The notes: generated by a model not told the origin, from the letters alone. A DNA stretch of 64,000 bases from Talpa occidentalis (GCF_014898055.3 NW_023601433.1:72771683-72835682); one strand, 5' to 3'. Shown: positions 32,105-44,020, counted from the stretch's first letter. A program made the numbers and translations.

Positions 32105-32695
32105 CTGACCGCTCACTCTGTGCCAGGCTCTGTGCTAAATGGCTCCTACATGTTGATTCATGAAGTGCTGGTAACACTTGGGAATTGGGGTTTGCCATCC
32201 CCATTTTTACAGGGGGGCACTGAAGCTCAGGGCCATAAAGAGACTGATCCAAAGACCTGTTTCAAGATGGTTATCACTCCCAGGGGTGTGGGTCACCCCC
32301 AAATGCTGCCTCTGTCTTTTCAGTAAGATTGGCAGCTTGTCTCCCCAGTGATGCTTCCTCCCTGCGAGGTGCCCACTGCCTCAGAGAGCGGGGCACAGTT
32401 TGTGATGTCATGCTTGTTTAGCACATTTCCAGCCTCCCTGGACTATGAGCTCCACAGGGTGGGGGATGATGCCTGCTTGCTTCATGGGCACCCAGTGCTT
32501 GGACCAGAATGGGGGGTGAAGGAGGTTTTGTTGAATGAATGAGCCAGTTGTGCCGCGTGGTGACCATTGCCCAAGCTGACTCAGGATGGCCAGATCCAGT
32601 GCCTCTGTGACTTAGAGCTGCTGATCTTACCCTTTGAGCCTCAGTTTCTTCATCTGAAACTGTCTCAGAGAGTTGTAAGCCTTCCTTAAGGGGAT
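32105..32695. repeat. MIR (-), L2 (+) and MIR (+) fragments in series
   Basis: CACTCTGTGCCAGGCTCTGT with CCCATTTTTACAGGGGGGCA (minus MIR, 32,105-32,235). GACTATGAGCTCCACAGGGT to TTGTTGAATGAATGAG (L2 end, 32,420-32,545). CTTTGAGCCTCAGTTTCTTC (plus MIR, 32,560-32,690). Confidence 0.6.
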
Positions 32696-33359
32696 GATGG
32701 AAGCATCACTGACTGGGCCCCGACCCTCTCTTGGACAGCTGAGGTCTGTCCAGGGCAGGGAGGGCTGTCAGCAGAATCCGGCCTGAGATCAGACCCAGGT
32801 CAGCTGCATCTGGTCACTGAGCGGCAGGCAGTCTGAGCAGTTGTGCCTCCGGCAGCCTTGTCCTCCCAGCCCCCAAGCCCACCTGAATGTGGGCACTCCA
32901 GGAGCTGCAATCACAGTGTCCAGCTCCTCGTGGGGGTTTCTCACCAGGCCCACGGCAGACCAGACAAACAGACTCCCCTGTGCAAAGGCCCATCAGATCA
33001 CATAGCAGGTGAGGAAGAGAAATGCTATCAGCCGGTTTCCTAGTCTTTCCCAATCCTCTCACAACAGGCCTCTGCTGTGGGAAGGAGCTTGCTTACTCCC
33101 AGAGAAAAGCCCTGGAATGTGAGGAATGCACTGGAACCTCCCACCAGGCCCCAGGACAGGATGCTGGAAGCCCAGGGTGTTGAGGGCATTTTCCCACCCA
33201 CCCCAGGGCCACTGGGCCACCTGGGAGCTCAGACCAGACAGCACCGGGGTCAGGCCTCCAGCTCCTTGAAGCTTCCCAGTTTCTCAGGCTGGGGTGATGG
33301 CGCCCCTTCTGGGCTCACACCCAGCACTAGCACCCTTGGGTCTGGGGCCCAGCTGTGTG

Positions 33360-33480
33360 CTGAGGAGGAGGAGGTTCAAATCTTGACTCAGACACTGTAT
33401 AACCTCAGACGAGCCACTCCACCGGTCTGCGCCTGTGTGCCTCTGTGTAAAATGGAGAAAGTGGTGGGCCTGCGTGCTTG
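33360..33480 (+). repeat. MIR-like fragment
   Basis: GGTTCAAATCTTGACTCAGA then GTATAACCTCAGACGAGCCA and GTGTAAAATGGAGAAAGTGG: the MIR B-box and conserved core. Confidence 0.55.
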
Positions 33481-33523
33481 GGATTATAGTGAGAGTGAAA
33501 GGCCCTGGTGCACGTGAGGCTCC

Positions 33524-33958
33524 TGTCAGGCTACAACTTAGTAAGGTTAAAAACTAAGCTGGAATAAATATAAAAATCTAGGCTGGGAAAAACAAAGGAA
33601 TGGATAAGGCTGTCTTGGGCACAAGGCCATAAAATCAACCACCGTGACCAGAAAACCCAGCCCAGCTCCAGGAATGCAGAAGCAGAGGCCAGACACGTTT
33701 CTGTGTCAAAGGCCAGCACCCCAGACCAGACATCTCAGCAGATAACTGGGGCAAACTCATACCCCAAGTTAGAAACTCCAACGCAAACAGAGTATAAAAG
33801 AGACTCAAATCCTCCTTTGCACGCAGACTTCTCCCGTCTCGCCCGCTGCTTCTCTTAGCAGTGTATTTCAATAAATCTACCTTTTCTGTCCTCCCTTCTC
33901 TCTCTGGTGAATTCTTTCAACCCCACAATTCTGGCCTCACCCTGCTTTTCTCCCCACA
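33524..33958 (+). mobile_element. LTR, family B, copy 2 (source sequence of the SINE body)
   Basis: Starts TGTCAGG. It has U3 of about 270 bp, a TATAAAA box at 33,793-33,799, then from 33,823 the R-U5 part GCAGACTTCTCCCGTCTCGC, GCAGTGTATTTCAATAAATC with an AATAAA signal, and TCTCTCTGGTGAATTCTTTC, ending near CTCCCCACA. Borders are approximate and no clean target-site duplication was found. From GCAGAC to CTGGCCT it aligns throughout with the body of the young SINEs. The family resembles a class I LTR; I do not know its name. Confidence 0.7.
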
Positions 33959-34139
33959 GCAGTTCCAGGTGCAGAGTTTAAGTACAAAGTCCATGCGGAG
34001 CCAGAACAAAGGGAATGCATTGGTGTGCTGGAGGGACAGAGAGGAGGCCAGGGGGACAGAGGCCAAGTGGGAGGTGGAGGACAAGTTGGGCGCCCAGAGG
34101 AGTCCAGGTGAGAAAATGCACAGTGCTGCTGGGCTGCGC

Positions 34140-34800
34140 TAATTTGCAGCAATGTTTCTCCTGAGTCCACTGCAGCGCTGCTCACACTCGCCAAGCCATG
34201 AAACAACTCAACGACAGATGAGTGCATCGAGATGTGGCATATAGGGCCTCCCTGGTGGCGCTATCACTTCTGTGGCCTGAGTTCGATCCTGGCCAGGGAG
34301 GTGACCCATATAGGGCGCAGCAGATCTCTGTCCCTCCCGCCTGCTCCTCTCAGCAGTGGATTTCAGTAGGTCTGCCTGTTCTGCTCCCCACTCTGTCTCT
34401 GGTGATTCTTCTCAGCTCTAGCACCTTTGACCTATACCCCAGTTCTTCAATGCAAAAAAAAAAAAAAAATGTGGTATGCCATTCTCCACAACATGGATGG
34501 AACTGGAGGGTCTGATGTGCAATGAGATAAGTCAGAAGGAGAAAGACGAACACTGGATGATTTCACTCCTGTGTGGAACACAGAGAAAGTAAACAAAGGA
34601 AGAGACAAAACAAAACCAAAGCAAACTCTAGAATTTTGACTGGAGAACTGGGGCTACCAGAGGGGGAGTGTGGGGGAGGTGGGGAGCAAGGGGAGAAGGA
34701 CCCAATGGCCTAAGGGGGGAGGATTCAGGGGCTTGGGTGGTGGGTGTGGCGTGGTGACAGACATCTGAAGAGGCGTGAATTTATATCCCTAAATTGCCAC
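34140..34800 (+). mobile_element. Old L1 3' end split by a SINE
   Basis: Plus-strand L1M fragment: CACTCGCCAAGCCATGAAAC, then after the SINE at 34,244-34,469 it resumes at GTGGTATGCCATTCTCCACA, AACATGGATGGAACTGGAGG, ATGAGATAAGTCAGAAGGAG and a degraded 3' UTR. Confidence 0.75.
34244..34469 (+). mobile_element. tRNA/LTR composite SINE (copy B)
   Basis: GGGCCTCCCTGGTGGCG, a shortened tRNA head, B box GAGTTCGATCC, the LTR-like body and a 16-A tail. ATGTGGCAT and ATGTGGTAT flank it as an imperfect target-site duplication within the L1. Confidence 0.9.
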
Positions 34801-35412
34801 CTTGTGAAACATTACCTCAATTTAAAAAAGCTGTGATGGAGCCATTTGTCACCATCACACCCTTTGAGCTTTGCGCATAGTCAGGATGCTGCCGTCCTGG
34901 TTGGAGGGGCTGTGGCCCCAGCCGGGTGTCGGCTGCAGCATAGCACTGAGCACGGGCTTGTGCTCTTGTCCGCAACCACCAGCCTACGACCGCCGGCGGG
35001 CCCCTTCACCTGCTGAGCCTCAGTTTCCCTCTCAGTGTTGTCGTGTTGGCTCAGCAAGATGTTGGCCTGCAGAGGGTTTGTGCCTGTGAGGTGCCATTTG
35101 CAAGGCAGGAGACGTTTGGGGGTTATTTATATATACATTTCCATTTTTCCCAGTCAGGTTATTGGCCCCTCGAAGGCCAAAGACGGGTGCCCATCGCCTC
35201 CCTGGGGGCGGCGTGACACCAGGGGTGCCCCTAGGAGTGGCCCTCTGCGGGCACAAAGTGCTTTTTAGGCTCACCTGGGACATCCCTGCTCAGTGTGGAC
35301 TCTTCCAGGTCCAGCTGACCCCACGCCCTGCTGGACGCCAGACCACCCTCTCGCCAAGCACCCAGAGCTCTGAATTGTAAGTTTTCTCGAGGGTATCTTT
35401 GCATTCGATCAA

Positions 35413-35562
35413 GCAAGAGTGTCTCAAAATGAGGTCCCCCCAACTGCATTTCTCATTCACTCTTGTGAATCAGAATTTCAACTATCCCCCATATCTGCCT
35501 TTTTTAATGATCTACCTGCCGAGTGATTCTGAGGCTCACAGATATTTCAGAACTACTGCATT
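35413..35562 (-). mobile_element. MER5-type hAT transposon fragment
   Basis: GTGTCTCAAAATGAGGTCCC, GTGAATCAGAATTTCAACTA, GAGTGATTCTGAGGCTCACA and CAGAACTACTGCA keep the order of a MER5 element on the minus strand. Confidence 0.6.
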
Positions 35563-35814
35563 ATGGGGTGAGCTCCTGCATAGAGGAGCCTGGTCTCGGG
35601 GTCCCCCACACAAAGCTCAGTCCACCCCCGCCCCCATGTGTGCTCAGTGAACAAACGAGGTTTCAGGTAGGGGTGTGGGGAGAGGAACTTTATTGCTCAT
35701 AGGACCCTCCCTGCCCCCCACTGATCATCCTCAAGTTGGACATGAGCTCCCACCACGTTTTTCTCCCATGGGGAAAGTTCTCCAGGAAGAAGTCCCCTCC
35801 CCCACCACTCCCCA

Positions 35815-36265
35815 CTGTATAATCTGCTCATTAATACACAGTATTGTAAAAGTGATCTATAATTAGATGCTAACCGAGTTTGCCGGAAAATTGGGTGGGC
35901 GAGGTCAGTAAGGTAAGCCGAGAGCCAGCTGATTGTTATGATCAATCAATAACCTATTTATTTCCCAACATTTCTATTAACCTCTGCCAGCCAATCACAG
36001 TTTCAATTTGAAAGGCTGGGGTCCGCTTTGCTGACTGGACAAGTCTGATTGAAAGCGGGCCCCTGACATGACCCCAAGGGCGAAATCCAATTAAAATCAT
36101 TTTCACTTGTAGATTAATATTTTTAGCATGTTCTACATCCTGGGATTCATCATTCCTGGCAATAACTAATATCTTGTGACATGAGCAGGTGGATTGGCAC
36201 TGCCACAAATAATAATTATGATTAATTAGCTCATCACATCCCGGGATGGTTTTGGGTGCTGATCT
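35815..36265. promoter_or_regulatory. Homeodomain-motif-rich block, candidate developmental enhancer
   Basis: About 450 bp of AT-rich, repeat-free sequence. It is crowded with TAAT/ATTA cores (CATTAATACAC, ATAATTAGATG, ATTAATATTT, GATTAATTAGC, ATAATTATG), PBX/HOX-like TGATCAATCAAT, a CCAAT box (AGCCAATCACAG) and TGACA cores. It looks like a conserved non-coding element. Its target is unknown; it lies about 7 kb past MIAT. Confidence 0.4.
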
Positions 36266-36597
36266 GGGTGGTATGACTTTCTGAGCCCCAGGTGGGGGCT
36301 TTTCTAAGTAGTGTTGAAACTCAAACAAACAAGCAGTCCTTGATTTCACCAGCAAAATGGGTTTATTTGAAAAAAACAACAAAAAGCCATTAGTGAGTGT
36401 GTTCTCATGGGGAAATGTGGGCACACATCCCCAAAACAAAAGAAGAGTCCCCCTTCCGTCCAGTGTAGGGGGCCTGCTGTTAACAGAGTCCATGGCGGAA
36501 ACTCAAGATGAAAGTGGGATGGCTTCTCATTAGCGCTCATGACCTTCTCTCATTGGCTGAGCTGTTGCTGGACTAGAAGTAGCCTATTCCTGCCTTT

Positions 36598-36665
36598 TTG
36601 AAAAAAAGATTTATTTATCTATACATATAAGAACTGGGGTACAGGCCGGAGGTACGGGGGTGGGG
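36598..36665 (-). mobile_element. SINE 3'-tail fragment (copy I)
   Basis: AAAGATTTATTTATCTATAC and AAGAACTGGGGTACAGGCC are the complement of the SINE tail; the element stops after about 65 bp. Confidence 0.7.
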
Positions 36666-36832
36666 GTGTGATTCTGACAATCAGTCACATTTCAAGATTC
36701 AGTGGGCACATCATCACATTAAAGGCACTGAAAAGTCCTGCAATAAAGACCCCTGTTAACTTTATTGAATTTAGGTTACCAAAGTTATTTGAGCGTAGAT
36801 TTCTTTTTTTGCATTGTTTTTGCTAGGCCCAC

Positions 36833-37184
36833 TGTAATGCAACCAACCCAGACTGGGTAGGTTCTTTACCGGTTCTCGCAGCCATTTTGTCTTCATGCTC
36901 TCCGCTGTTCATAGTTGCTGTACTCCGTGGTGCTACGCCACTCTCGCCGCGCTCCCCTGTCCACTCCACTGCACTCCTCCATCCTCTGCACTGCACCAAC
37001 ACACTGCACTCCGCTGCACCACCCTTATAAGCCACGGCCTTGGCCCAGGTGAATCCCATCTACATAGGCCCACACCCTACTCCAGGTGCCCGCCGTCAGG
37101 CATGCATTCAGGACCACAAGGATCGTTCATTATGCCTAATGGCCGGAGGGCAGAAAAGCCCGATACTTTTTACTTTACCCTACA
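36833..37184 (-). mobile_element. Solo LTR, family A, copy 3
   Basis: Minus-strand LTR of 352 bp starting TGTAGGGTAAAG (complement at 37,173-37,184) and ending at TGTAATG on the plus-strand left border. It has a TTATAAGGGTGG TATA region near 37,020. CCCAC and TCCAC flank it as a 5-bp target-site duplication with one change. Removing it joins GCTAGGC to CCACTGTTCAG. Confidence 0.75.
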
Positions 37185-38059
37185 TCCACTGTTCAGAATC
37201 TACCAATATTTCCCCCTTAATAATTCTAAAAGCAAATCACAAATCCAGTGATCTTTTTATGCCTTTCCTATCAATTGTCTATATCCACACATTCACAGTA
37301 TACCCGCCCCCAACGAAGTCTAAGTAAACCATCTTGTCTACTAAAATCGTCTTGAAATGGGAACATGATCCCCCACCCACCAACAGAAATGTTCACATCG
37401 GGAGGGAGGGCAGCTTGAAAGCTGAGACATGGTGATTCCCCCCTGATCTTCCCAGGTTTGAATTTCCTGATTTTCATTCCTCAACTGGTCACAGTTGGGA
37501 GCCGCCTGTGGTAGGCAGTTGTGAATGTTTGGTGCTACAGCCCACCTCCCCCTTCTCTGAACTGCTCTGCTGCTGCTCTGGGATTTGCCTCTTAACAAAC
37601 CTGATTTCCAGGTACAAGCCCTTGTGAGAGTTTTACTTAAGATGATAAGTTTCCCATTTCTCCACGTCCTCTCCTTCCAGCCACCAAGGACTGAAGAGAG
37701 CAGTGCTGAGGCTATTTCAATGGGTTTCTCTGCAGAGTGAGCCCTTGTGTTGGAAATTGGGTTAAATTCAGCATGCATAAACCATTCACAATGGCTCTTT
37801 ACACCCCAGGAGCACTAAGATCCCACTAATCTTTAGTCAAAACAATTAGAGCATGAAGGGTGGCATATTCATCCCAAAGGCACTTGGGCATCTGGAAGTT
37901 AGGAAGAGACTGGACCACCCACATTCAGAGCACTGATTTTTGAGTGGTGCAATGGCAAGGCAGCAAGACATAAGACTGGGAGGATTCTGCTGGGTGGTTT
38001 TGGAATGGGGGCCTGGTCCAAATCAAGGCTACTCAGCCCCTCCATCTGTCCCTCCACGT

Positions 38060-38190
38060 AGTGAACACTTAGATGGGCAAGACAGTTTAAGTGCACCATT
38101 TCATTTCATAGTCTCAGTAACTTTATTACCATTAACTCCTATTATAGCTAAAGAAACTGAGGCTCAGAAAAGTTAAATAACGCAGCCTTC
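38060..38190 (-). repeat. MIR SINE
   Basis: CTCAGTAACTTTATTACCAT, AAAGAAACTGAGGCTCAGAA and AAGTTAAATAACGCAGCC: minus-strand MIR. Confidence 0.65.
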
Positions 38191-38279
38191 AGGCCCCTGG
38201 AGGAGTTAGATGTCACATCTAAATTAATCTAGTTTGAGAGGAGTTTAATGAAGGTACAGTCATAGAGGTGAGGGCATCG

Positions 38280-38600
38280 TATTAGGTTTCAGTGGCTGCA
38301 TAACAAATGGCCATAAACTGAATGACTTTCACCACACCACCTGTTGGCTCATGCTTCTGGAGATAGTGATAAGGCTACGGTATGGTTGGATTTTCGTTCA
38401 GGGTCTCACAAGGTTGAAATCAAGGTGCCCTTGGGGGCTGTGAGCTCATCTGGGGCTCAGAGTTATCTTCCAAGCTAATTCAGGTTGTTGGCTGAAGACT
38501 GTTTCTTGTGGTGGCAGGGCTGGAGTCACTATTTGGGACTTTCAAGGGACTGCTCTTAGCATCTAGAGACAGACCACCTTAGAGTGTTGCCATGTATCCC
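38280..38600 (-). mobile_element. Old MaLR/MLT-like LTR remnant
   Basis: TTTCAGTGGCTGCATAACAA, CTCATGCTTCTGGAGATAGT and GTTGAAATCAAGGTGCCCTT resemble the complement of MLT-type LTRs. Divergent, so the family call is tentative. Confidence 0.4.
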
Positions 38601-39839
38601 CCTCCATGGCAGCTGATGAAATGGATGTTTGCTCCTTCAATGTCAGCAAAAATCTCTCACACTTCACATCTCTGATTTCTTTGAAGGATCACCTGATTAG
38701 GTCAGGTCCACCAAAGATAACTGGCCTTTTGATGAAGTCAACAGTTAGTGAACAAATCAGTGTGAAATTTCATAATCCCAAACTCAGCCCCCATGCAAGG
38801 GGGGCGGGGAATATATAAGGTGTGAAAACCAGGAAGCAGGAATCTTGAAGGCCATCTTAGTATTCTGCCACCCACAGGCAGGAAGAAGGAAACCATCAGG
38901 TATAATGCAGCTCCCTGGGGATAGCAATGGTGGGACATGAAAAGATGAGGGAAGAAGGAGTTATTGGTGCTAGGGGACAAAGATGATTTTGTGGAGAGGG
39001 CCAGCTAGCAGAAGACGGACCCTTCAGTTGAGGGACATAGCTAGTCCATGTGACTTAGCAAGGAAGAACTGGAGAATAAAAACTCCACACTCCATCTTCT
39101 ACTTTTCATATCCTCTTGCTCTCTGCTGGCTCATCCATGGGAAACAGGAGGACAAGGGAGCAAACCTGTATATGCAGACAACAAGGGTCAACTTCCTAGA
39201 GCAAAGAGGTGGATGGAGAAAGATGAAGACTGGATTGGGTGGGACAGAAGAAGGTTCCCAGTACAAATAAATTCTCAGGATCACAGGGTCACAGGGTGAG
39301 TGATGACAATGCTGAGATTCAAGATGTTGGCCAGGGCTGTGGTCTCATCTGAAGGTCAGCTGGGGAAGGATCCACAGCTGTTTGTGTAATTCAGTGGCTT
39401 ATGGACTGTAGGACCAAGGGTCTGTGTTTTTTACTGGCTATTGGGTAAAAGCTGCCCTCGGTGCCTAGCTGGAGACCACCTTCAGGTAGCTTGGGGACCA
39501 CCTTCAGTTTCTTACTGCACAGGTATCCCCAACATCAAAGCCAGTAAGGAGAGCCTCCTAGCAAGATGGGCAATACAGTCTTACATCATGTGGCCACGAA
39601 AGTGGTTTTCTGTCATCTTCACTGTGTTCTGTGTAAGAAGCAGGTCATCCATCCTGACCACATGTAGGGGTGTGGGGGTTACAGGGAGTAGGTACTGGGA
39701 AGCAGGGATAATTCAGGGCCACTGAGAGCCTGCCTGACACCACCTGTGTGAAGCAGATGGGGTGAGCCCAGTGGAGCTCTGACCTGCCAGGTAGAGGGAA
39801 AGAACAAGAGCAAAGGCCTGGAGATGGGACCCTGTTTGT

Positions 39840-40065
39840 CCATGTTCTTGGTTACAGCTACCCCTTTGGTGAGAAGTGGTACCATGTTACAGTTTTGATT
39901 TGCATTCCCCTGATAACTAGGAATTTCAAACATCTTTTCATGTGCTCTTTGGTCACTTGCTTATCTTGTTTGGAAAGATGTCTTTCAGGTCGTTTGTCCG
40001 CTAAAAAAAATTGGGCTGTTTATCTTTTAGTTGTTGAATTGCAGGAGTTCTTCATACTGATTTAT
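39840..40065 (-). mobile_element. Old L1 ORF2 fragment
   Basis: TTTTGATTTGCATTCCCCTG, CATCTTTTCATGTGCTCTTT and TTGAATTGCAGGAGTTCTTC are minus-strand L1 ORF2 3' sequence. Confidence 0.75.
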
Positions 40066-40540
40066 TTTTATTGAGCTATTATCTCTGCTACCAGTAGGGC
40101 TCTGCTGGATCCCCAGGCCTCAGTGTTCTCTGCTTAACAGGACAGGGTAGAAATGGCCCATCTCCTGAGCAGCCCACTCCCTGGCTTGTTACTGCCAACT
40201 TCCCTCTGGAGAGCAAAGTCAATAATCCCTTTGCTCTCCAGCCTCAGCCCTCCATAAAAATTACTCTGAAGCCTCCTTGGGGTCCTCTTACCTAAGCAGC
40301 CTCCCAGGGGTCTGTGTGGAGGGGGGCTTTGTGGAAACCTCCCATCCAGGAGAAGGAGATCCTCTAGGGAAGTGTGAAAGCAATAGGCTCCTGCTCCATC
40401 TCCTGCTCCAGGTGGGGTAGAGACTCAGAGACCCTGGGTGAACTAGGAATTCTGCCTGCATTGGGGTCTCTGTGCCCACATGCCTCTTGGTGAAGCTTTA
40501 GGGACAAATCAGAAAGTTATTTTAGCTGGGGGCGGGGTGT

Positions 40541-40562
40541 GTGTGTGTGTGTGTGTGTGTTG
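40541..40562 (+). repeat. (GT)n microsatellite
   Basis: GT run of about ten units. Confidence 0.9.
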
Positions 40563-40839
40563 CTGTGTGCCCTGTGTGGGGAGTCAGAGGGCTCCCTATG
40601 ACTTTTAGTGTCTGGTCTGCCACCAGGAGGTTATGTGGCTTTGCCAAAGTCACTAGGAGCCCTTGGGTCTGATCTGAAGCAGACCTGCATCCCTGTTGAA
40701 AGGAGCGGGTTTGAAATTTTCAGATCCAGGATTTTATAATGAGTTTGAAAAATGTTTCTCTTAGGGCATCACTTCCTCCCGCTGGAGCCTCAGATGCATT
40801 AGGCAACCTCCCAGCAGCTCACCTGTCACAGGTGTGTGT

Positions 40840-41365
40840 GCTTGCCTGTTTTTATACCTCTTACTCTCATTGGATTGTCAGTGCCTTGAGGGATAAAGTA
40901 TCACATCAGCTCCTGCTCGGAACTCTGATGACTTCCTTTGCCTCAGGGTCAAGACCAGATCCTTATTAGACCTCAGGTATCTGGCTGGATTGATACACTC
41001 TCCCTCCTCACTGTCACGTTCCTCTCCCCCTTTCTCCCTCTCTTTCATCCTTTCCACCTTTGCACATGCTGCTCCCTCTGCCAGGGTGCCTTTTCTTTCC
41101 CTCCTTACCTTAGTCACTCCTACTCATCCTTCAGATGGCAGCTTCTCTTCTTACAGGAAGTCCTCTTGGATTCCCCCAGATTAGGTCAAATTCCCAAGAT
41201 CAACCCTGTGGTTCTGTCCTTGTAGCTCTGACTACCTTGTTGCTTCAGGATTGGAGAAACTGTCTCCCCTCATAGAGTTCCCTGAGTGCAGAGCCCATGT
41301 TTGTTTGTCTTCCATTGTGGCCCCAGTGCCTAGGTCAGAGAAGGTATTAAATAAATCAGTGAAAA
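40840..41365 (+). repeat. L2 element
   Basis: Long plus-strand L2 3' region: TCATTGGATTGTCAGTGCCT, TTTGCACATGCTGCTCCCTC, CTTACAGGAAGTCCTCTTGG, and the end GAAGGTATTAAATAAATCAG. Confidence 0.75.
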
Positions 41366-42019
41366 ATGCTGATGAATCCTTGTGATCTTGAAGTCAAGGC
41401 ACGAACAAGTCCATTTCTGCTGAATAGCTGTATGGGCCCTCCCACCCCTGTCCTTCCCCAGAATGCAAAGTTCACACCAAGGTAGGTGAACCCAATTCTG
41501 GGGCGGAGGGTGAGGCTGGAGCTGCAGTCCTCCATGTCTCCTCCATTCCTCCCCTCCCCGACCTGAGGCTCCTGAGAAGCAGTTTCCAGGGGCTCTGAGT
41601 GACTGGGGAGTGTGGCCACAAATTGGAGCTTCCCGATATAATTTCTGAGTCTGTGTCTCACAGGCGGGAGGAAGGTGGACAGATTTAGCTGCAGGATGTG
41701 CAGTGGCTGCTTGGGTCCTGTCTTCTTGATTTATGGTTGCACAGTATGGGGCATGTGTATACTGCTTCTCCCCTTTGTGGCTTATAGGGAACTTCTCCCA
41801 CTCCTACCCCCAACTAACTAATTACAACATAATTCATGCCAGTTGTATAAAAAGTTCAAGCGATACCACTGTGTATACAATAGAAAGTCCTTCCTGCCCA
41901 CTCCAGTCCCACATTCTAGGGTGACCAGTATAGACGGTGGGGTGAACACAACCAGACCCTCATCTCTATGATGCACTTAAAACAAGCACATCATAGCAAC
42001 AACCCTGAATCACAGGACA

Positions 42020-42195
42020 CTTACCATGAGATGGGCTTTATGCTCAAAGTCGAAGGAAGAATCGAAAGGGTTAATTCAAGGCTGATAGAAGAGTTGCACC
42101 CATTTTACAAACAGGGAAATTGAGGCCCAGTGATTTTTATGGACCTTGTCCAAGGTCTCATACCTAATAGTGAGAGATCAGGTTTGAGTCCCCAC
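42020..42195 (-). repeat. MIR SINE
   Basis: CATTTTACAAACAGGGAAAT, TGAGGCCCAGTGA and CCAAGGTCTCATACCTAATA: minus-strand MIR. Confidence 0.65.
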
Positions 42196-42254
42196 GTGTG
42201 TGTTTACACAGCATGACATGGATGCTCGTGCACTTAGGTACGCGGAGTTTTCCC

Positions 42255-43380
42255 TACAAAATCGATTACATCACATTTTGGTTTCTGAATTTTTTTTTCA
42301 CTTAATAATCCACCACGAACATTTCTTCAGGGAAGTGTACTAAATGCACATTTAGCTTTCAAATATTTGAATATCTGAAGCGTATTTCAGAGTATGCATG
42401 GGCTGACATTTATACAATTTATACAAACCAGCTCCCAAGGGAGAAATGCTTAACTTATTTCTAAATTTTTGCTTTAAAAATTCTGCTATGGTGATGACTT
42501 TTTTTTTTTAAAAAAAAAAGATATATATTTATGCATACAAGAGCTGGGGTACAGGCCAGAGATGCGGGGGGTGAGAGGATCCACCAGAGACAGAGTGGGG
42601 ATCAGAACAGGCAGATTGACTGAAACACACTGCTGAGGGGAGCAGTGAATGAGTCAGGAGAGGTCTGCTGTACTATGTGGGTTGCTCTCTGGCTGGCTGG
42701 GGGATCGAACTTGTGCTGCATAGGCTGCGGACAGCTTCATAGGTTGTGTCTTAACCCCTTGTGCCACCAGGGAGGCCCCTGGTGATGACTTTTAAACACA
42801 CAAATTTTATACACTTGATAACCATTCAAATGGCTTCCCAGGGTGGAAAATCCTTGTGTGTCTCCCAGTCTCCTTGATAGAGAGCAGTAATTTCTTCTGG
42901 AATCTTCCAGAGAGATAGTGTGTACTTCTAAGTATGTGTATACACACATGCATACACATATCCACACATGCAATACATATCCACACACATATATGACTTC
43001 TCTTACTCAGCAAAATGTTTTCAAGATTTACCCATTTTGTAGCATACGTCATTACTCATTTCATTTTTTATTGCTGCACAGGGTGAATATGCCACAATTT
43101 GTTTATCCATTCTCTTATTGATAGATATTTGAAATACGAGCTTTCTTGTACAAGATATTTTCTGAGGATCTATGTTTTCATTTCTTTCACCTAGATTCCT
43201 TGGAGCAGGATTCATTGGGTATGTTTACAAGTATATGTTTCATAGTTGAAGAAACTGTTAAATAGTTTCTAAAGTGGCTGTACCATTTGTGGTCCTACCA
43301 CAAATATGTAAGCATTCCAGTTCCTCCATATCCCTGCCACCACAGATGTTGGTTTTTTTCCATGTTACCCATTCAGATAG
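42255..43380 (-). mobile_element. Old L1 3' region split by a SINE
   Basis: Minus-strand L1M sequence on both sides of the SINE at 42,503-42,779. It ends with GTTTTCAAGATTTACCCATT, GCACAGGGTGAATATGCCAC, TTGTTTATCCATTCTCTTAT and AAAGTGGCTGTACCATTTGT. Confidence 0.65.
42503..42779 (-). mobile_element. tRNA/LTR composite SINE (copy J)
   Basis: Full-length minus-strand copy with a perfect 14-bp target-site duplication TGGTGATGACTTTT (42,489-42,502 and 42,780-42,793). The head ends GTGCCACCAGGGAGGCC. Confidence 0.93.
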
Positions 43381-44020
43381 GTGTGGATAGGGGGTAGGGA
43401 GGGGGAGGAGACCAGGACAGACAGTAGGCTGGTACAGTAGGAAGTCTGCACACACATATTGTATGTGGCCTGTCTGCTCTGAGTGAATTTTCCAGTCCAA
43501 GGACACATCTGGAGGAGTGTGGCGAGGCAGTGCTATCTGAAGACCAGCCTCAGCACAGTGTGAAGAGACTGAGGCCAGGTGTCCAGGAGGACAATAAGGA
43601 GCTGGGGTGGAGGGCGGGGGTCTGGACATCATAATCTCCTGGCAGTAGTAAAGGCCTGCTTACTGCTGAGCTCTCTTTGCTCAACTGACTATAAAAAGGC
43701 AGCTGGAAATGAAATGTTAAGGCAGTTTCTTTAGGGTGTTAACCCTCTGTCTTCCGGATTGCCGGCTGTCTGATTAAAGTGCACTTTAAAGATTCAATTC
43801 TGTCTCTACTTTATTGGCATTCAGTGGTGACATGTAGCCTGGACTCCGGTCTTCCAGTCACAGAAGGGCAGATAGCATGCCCCTCACGTTTAGGACAAGA
43901 AGTCCAGCTCTGAGCCCTCTGGCTATCAGGTTCACATTCAGACCATTTTCTTTTGCTTTAAGAATTCCTTCCTTTCTGCTTCTACTGGACCAAGGGGATC
44001 AGGTGACTTAGAGTGCAGAA
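43381..44020. other. Unique sequence, no gene seen
   Basis: No splice-bounded exon. The minus-strand frame at 43,258-43,632 overlaps L1 remnants and has no recognisable domain. Confidence 0.3.
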
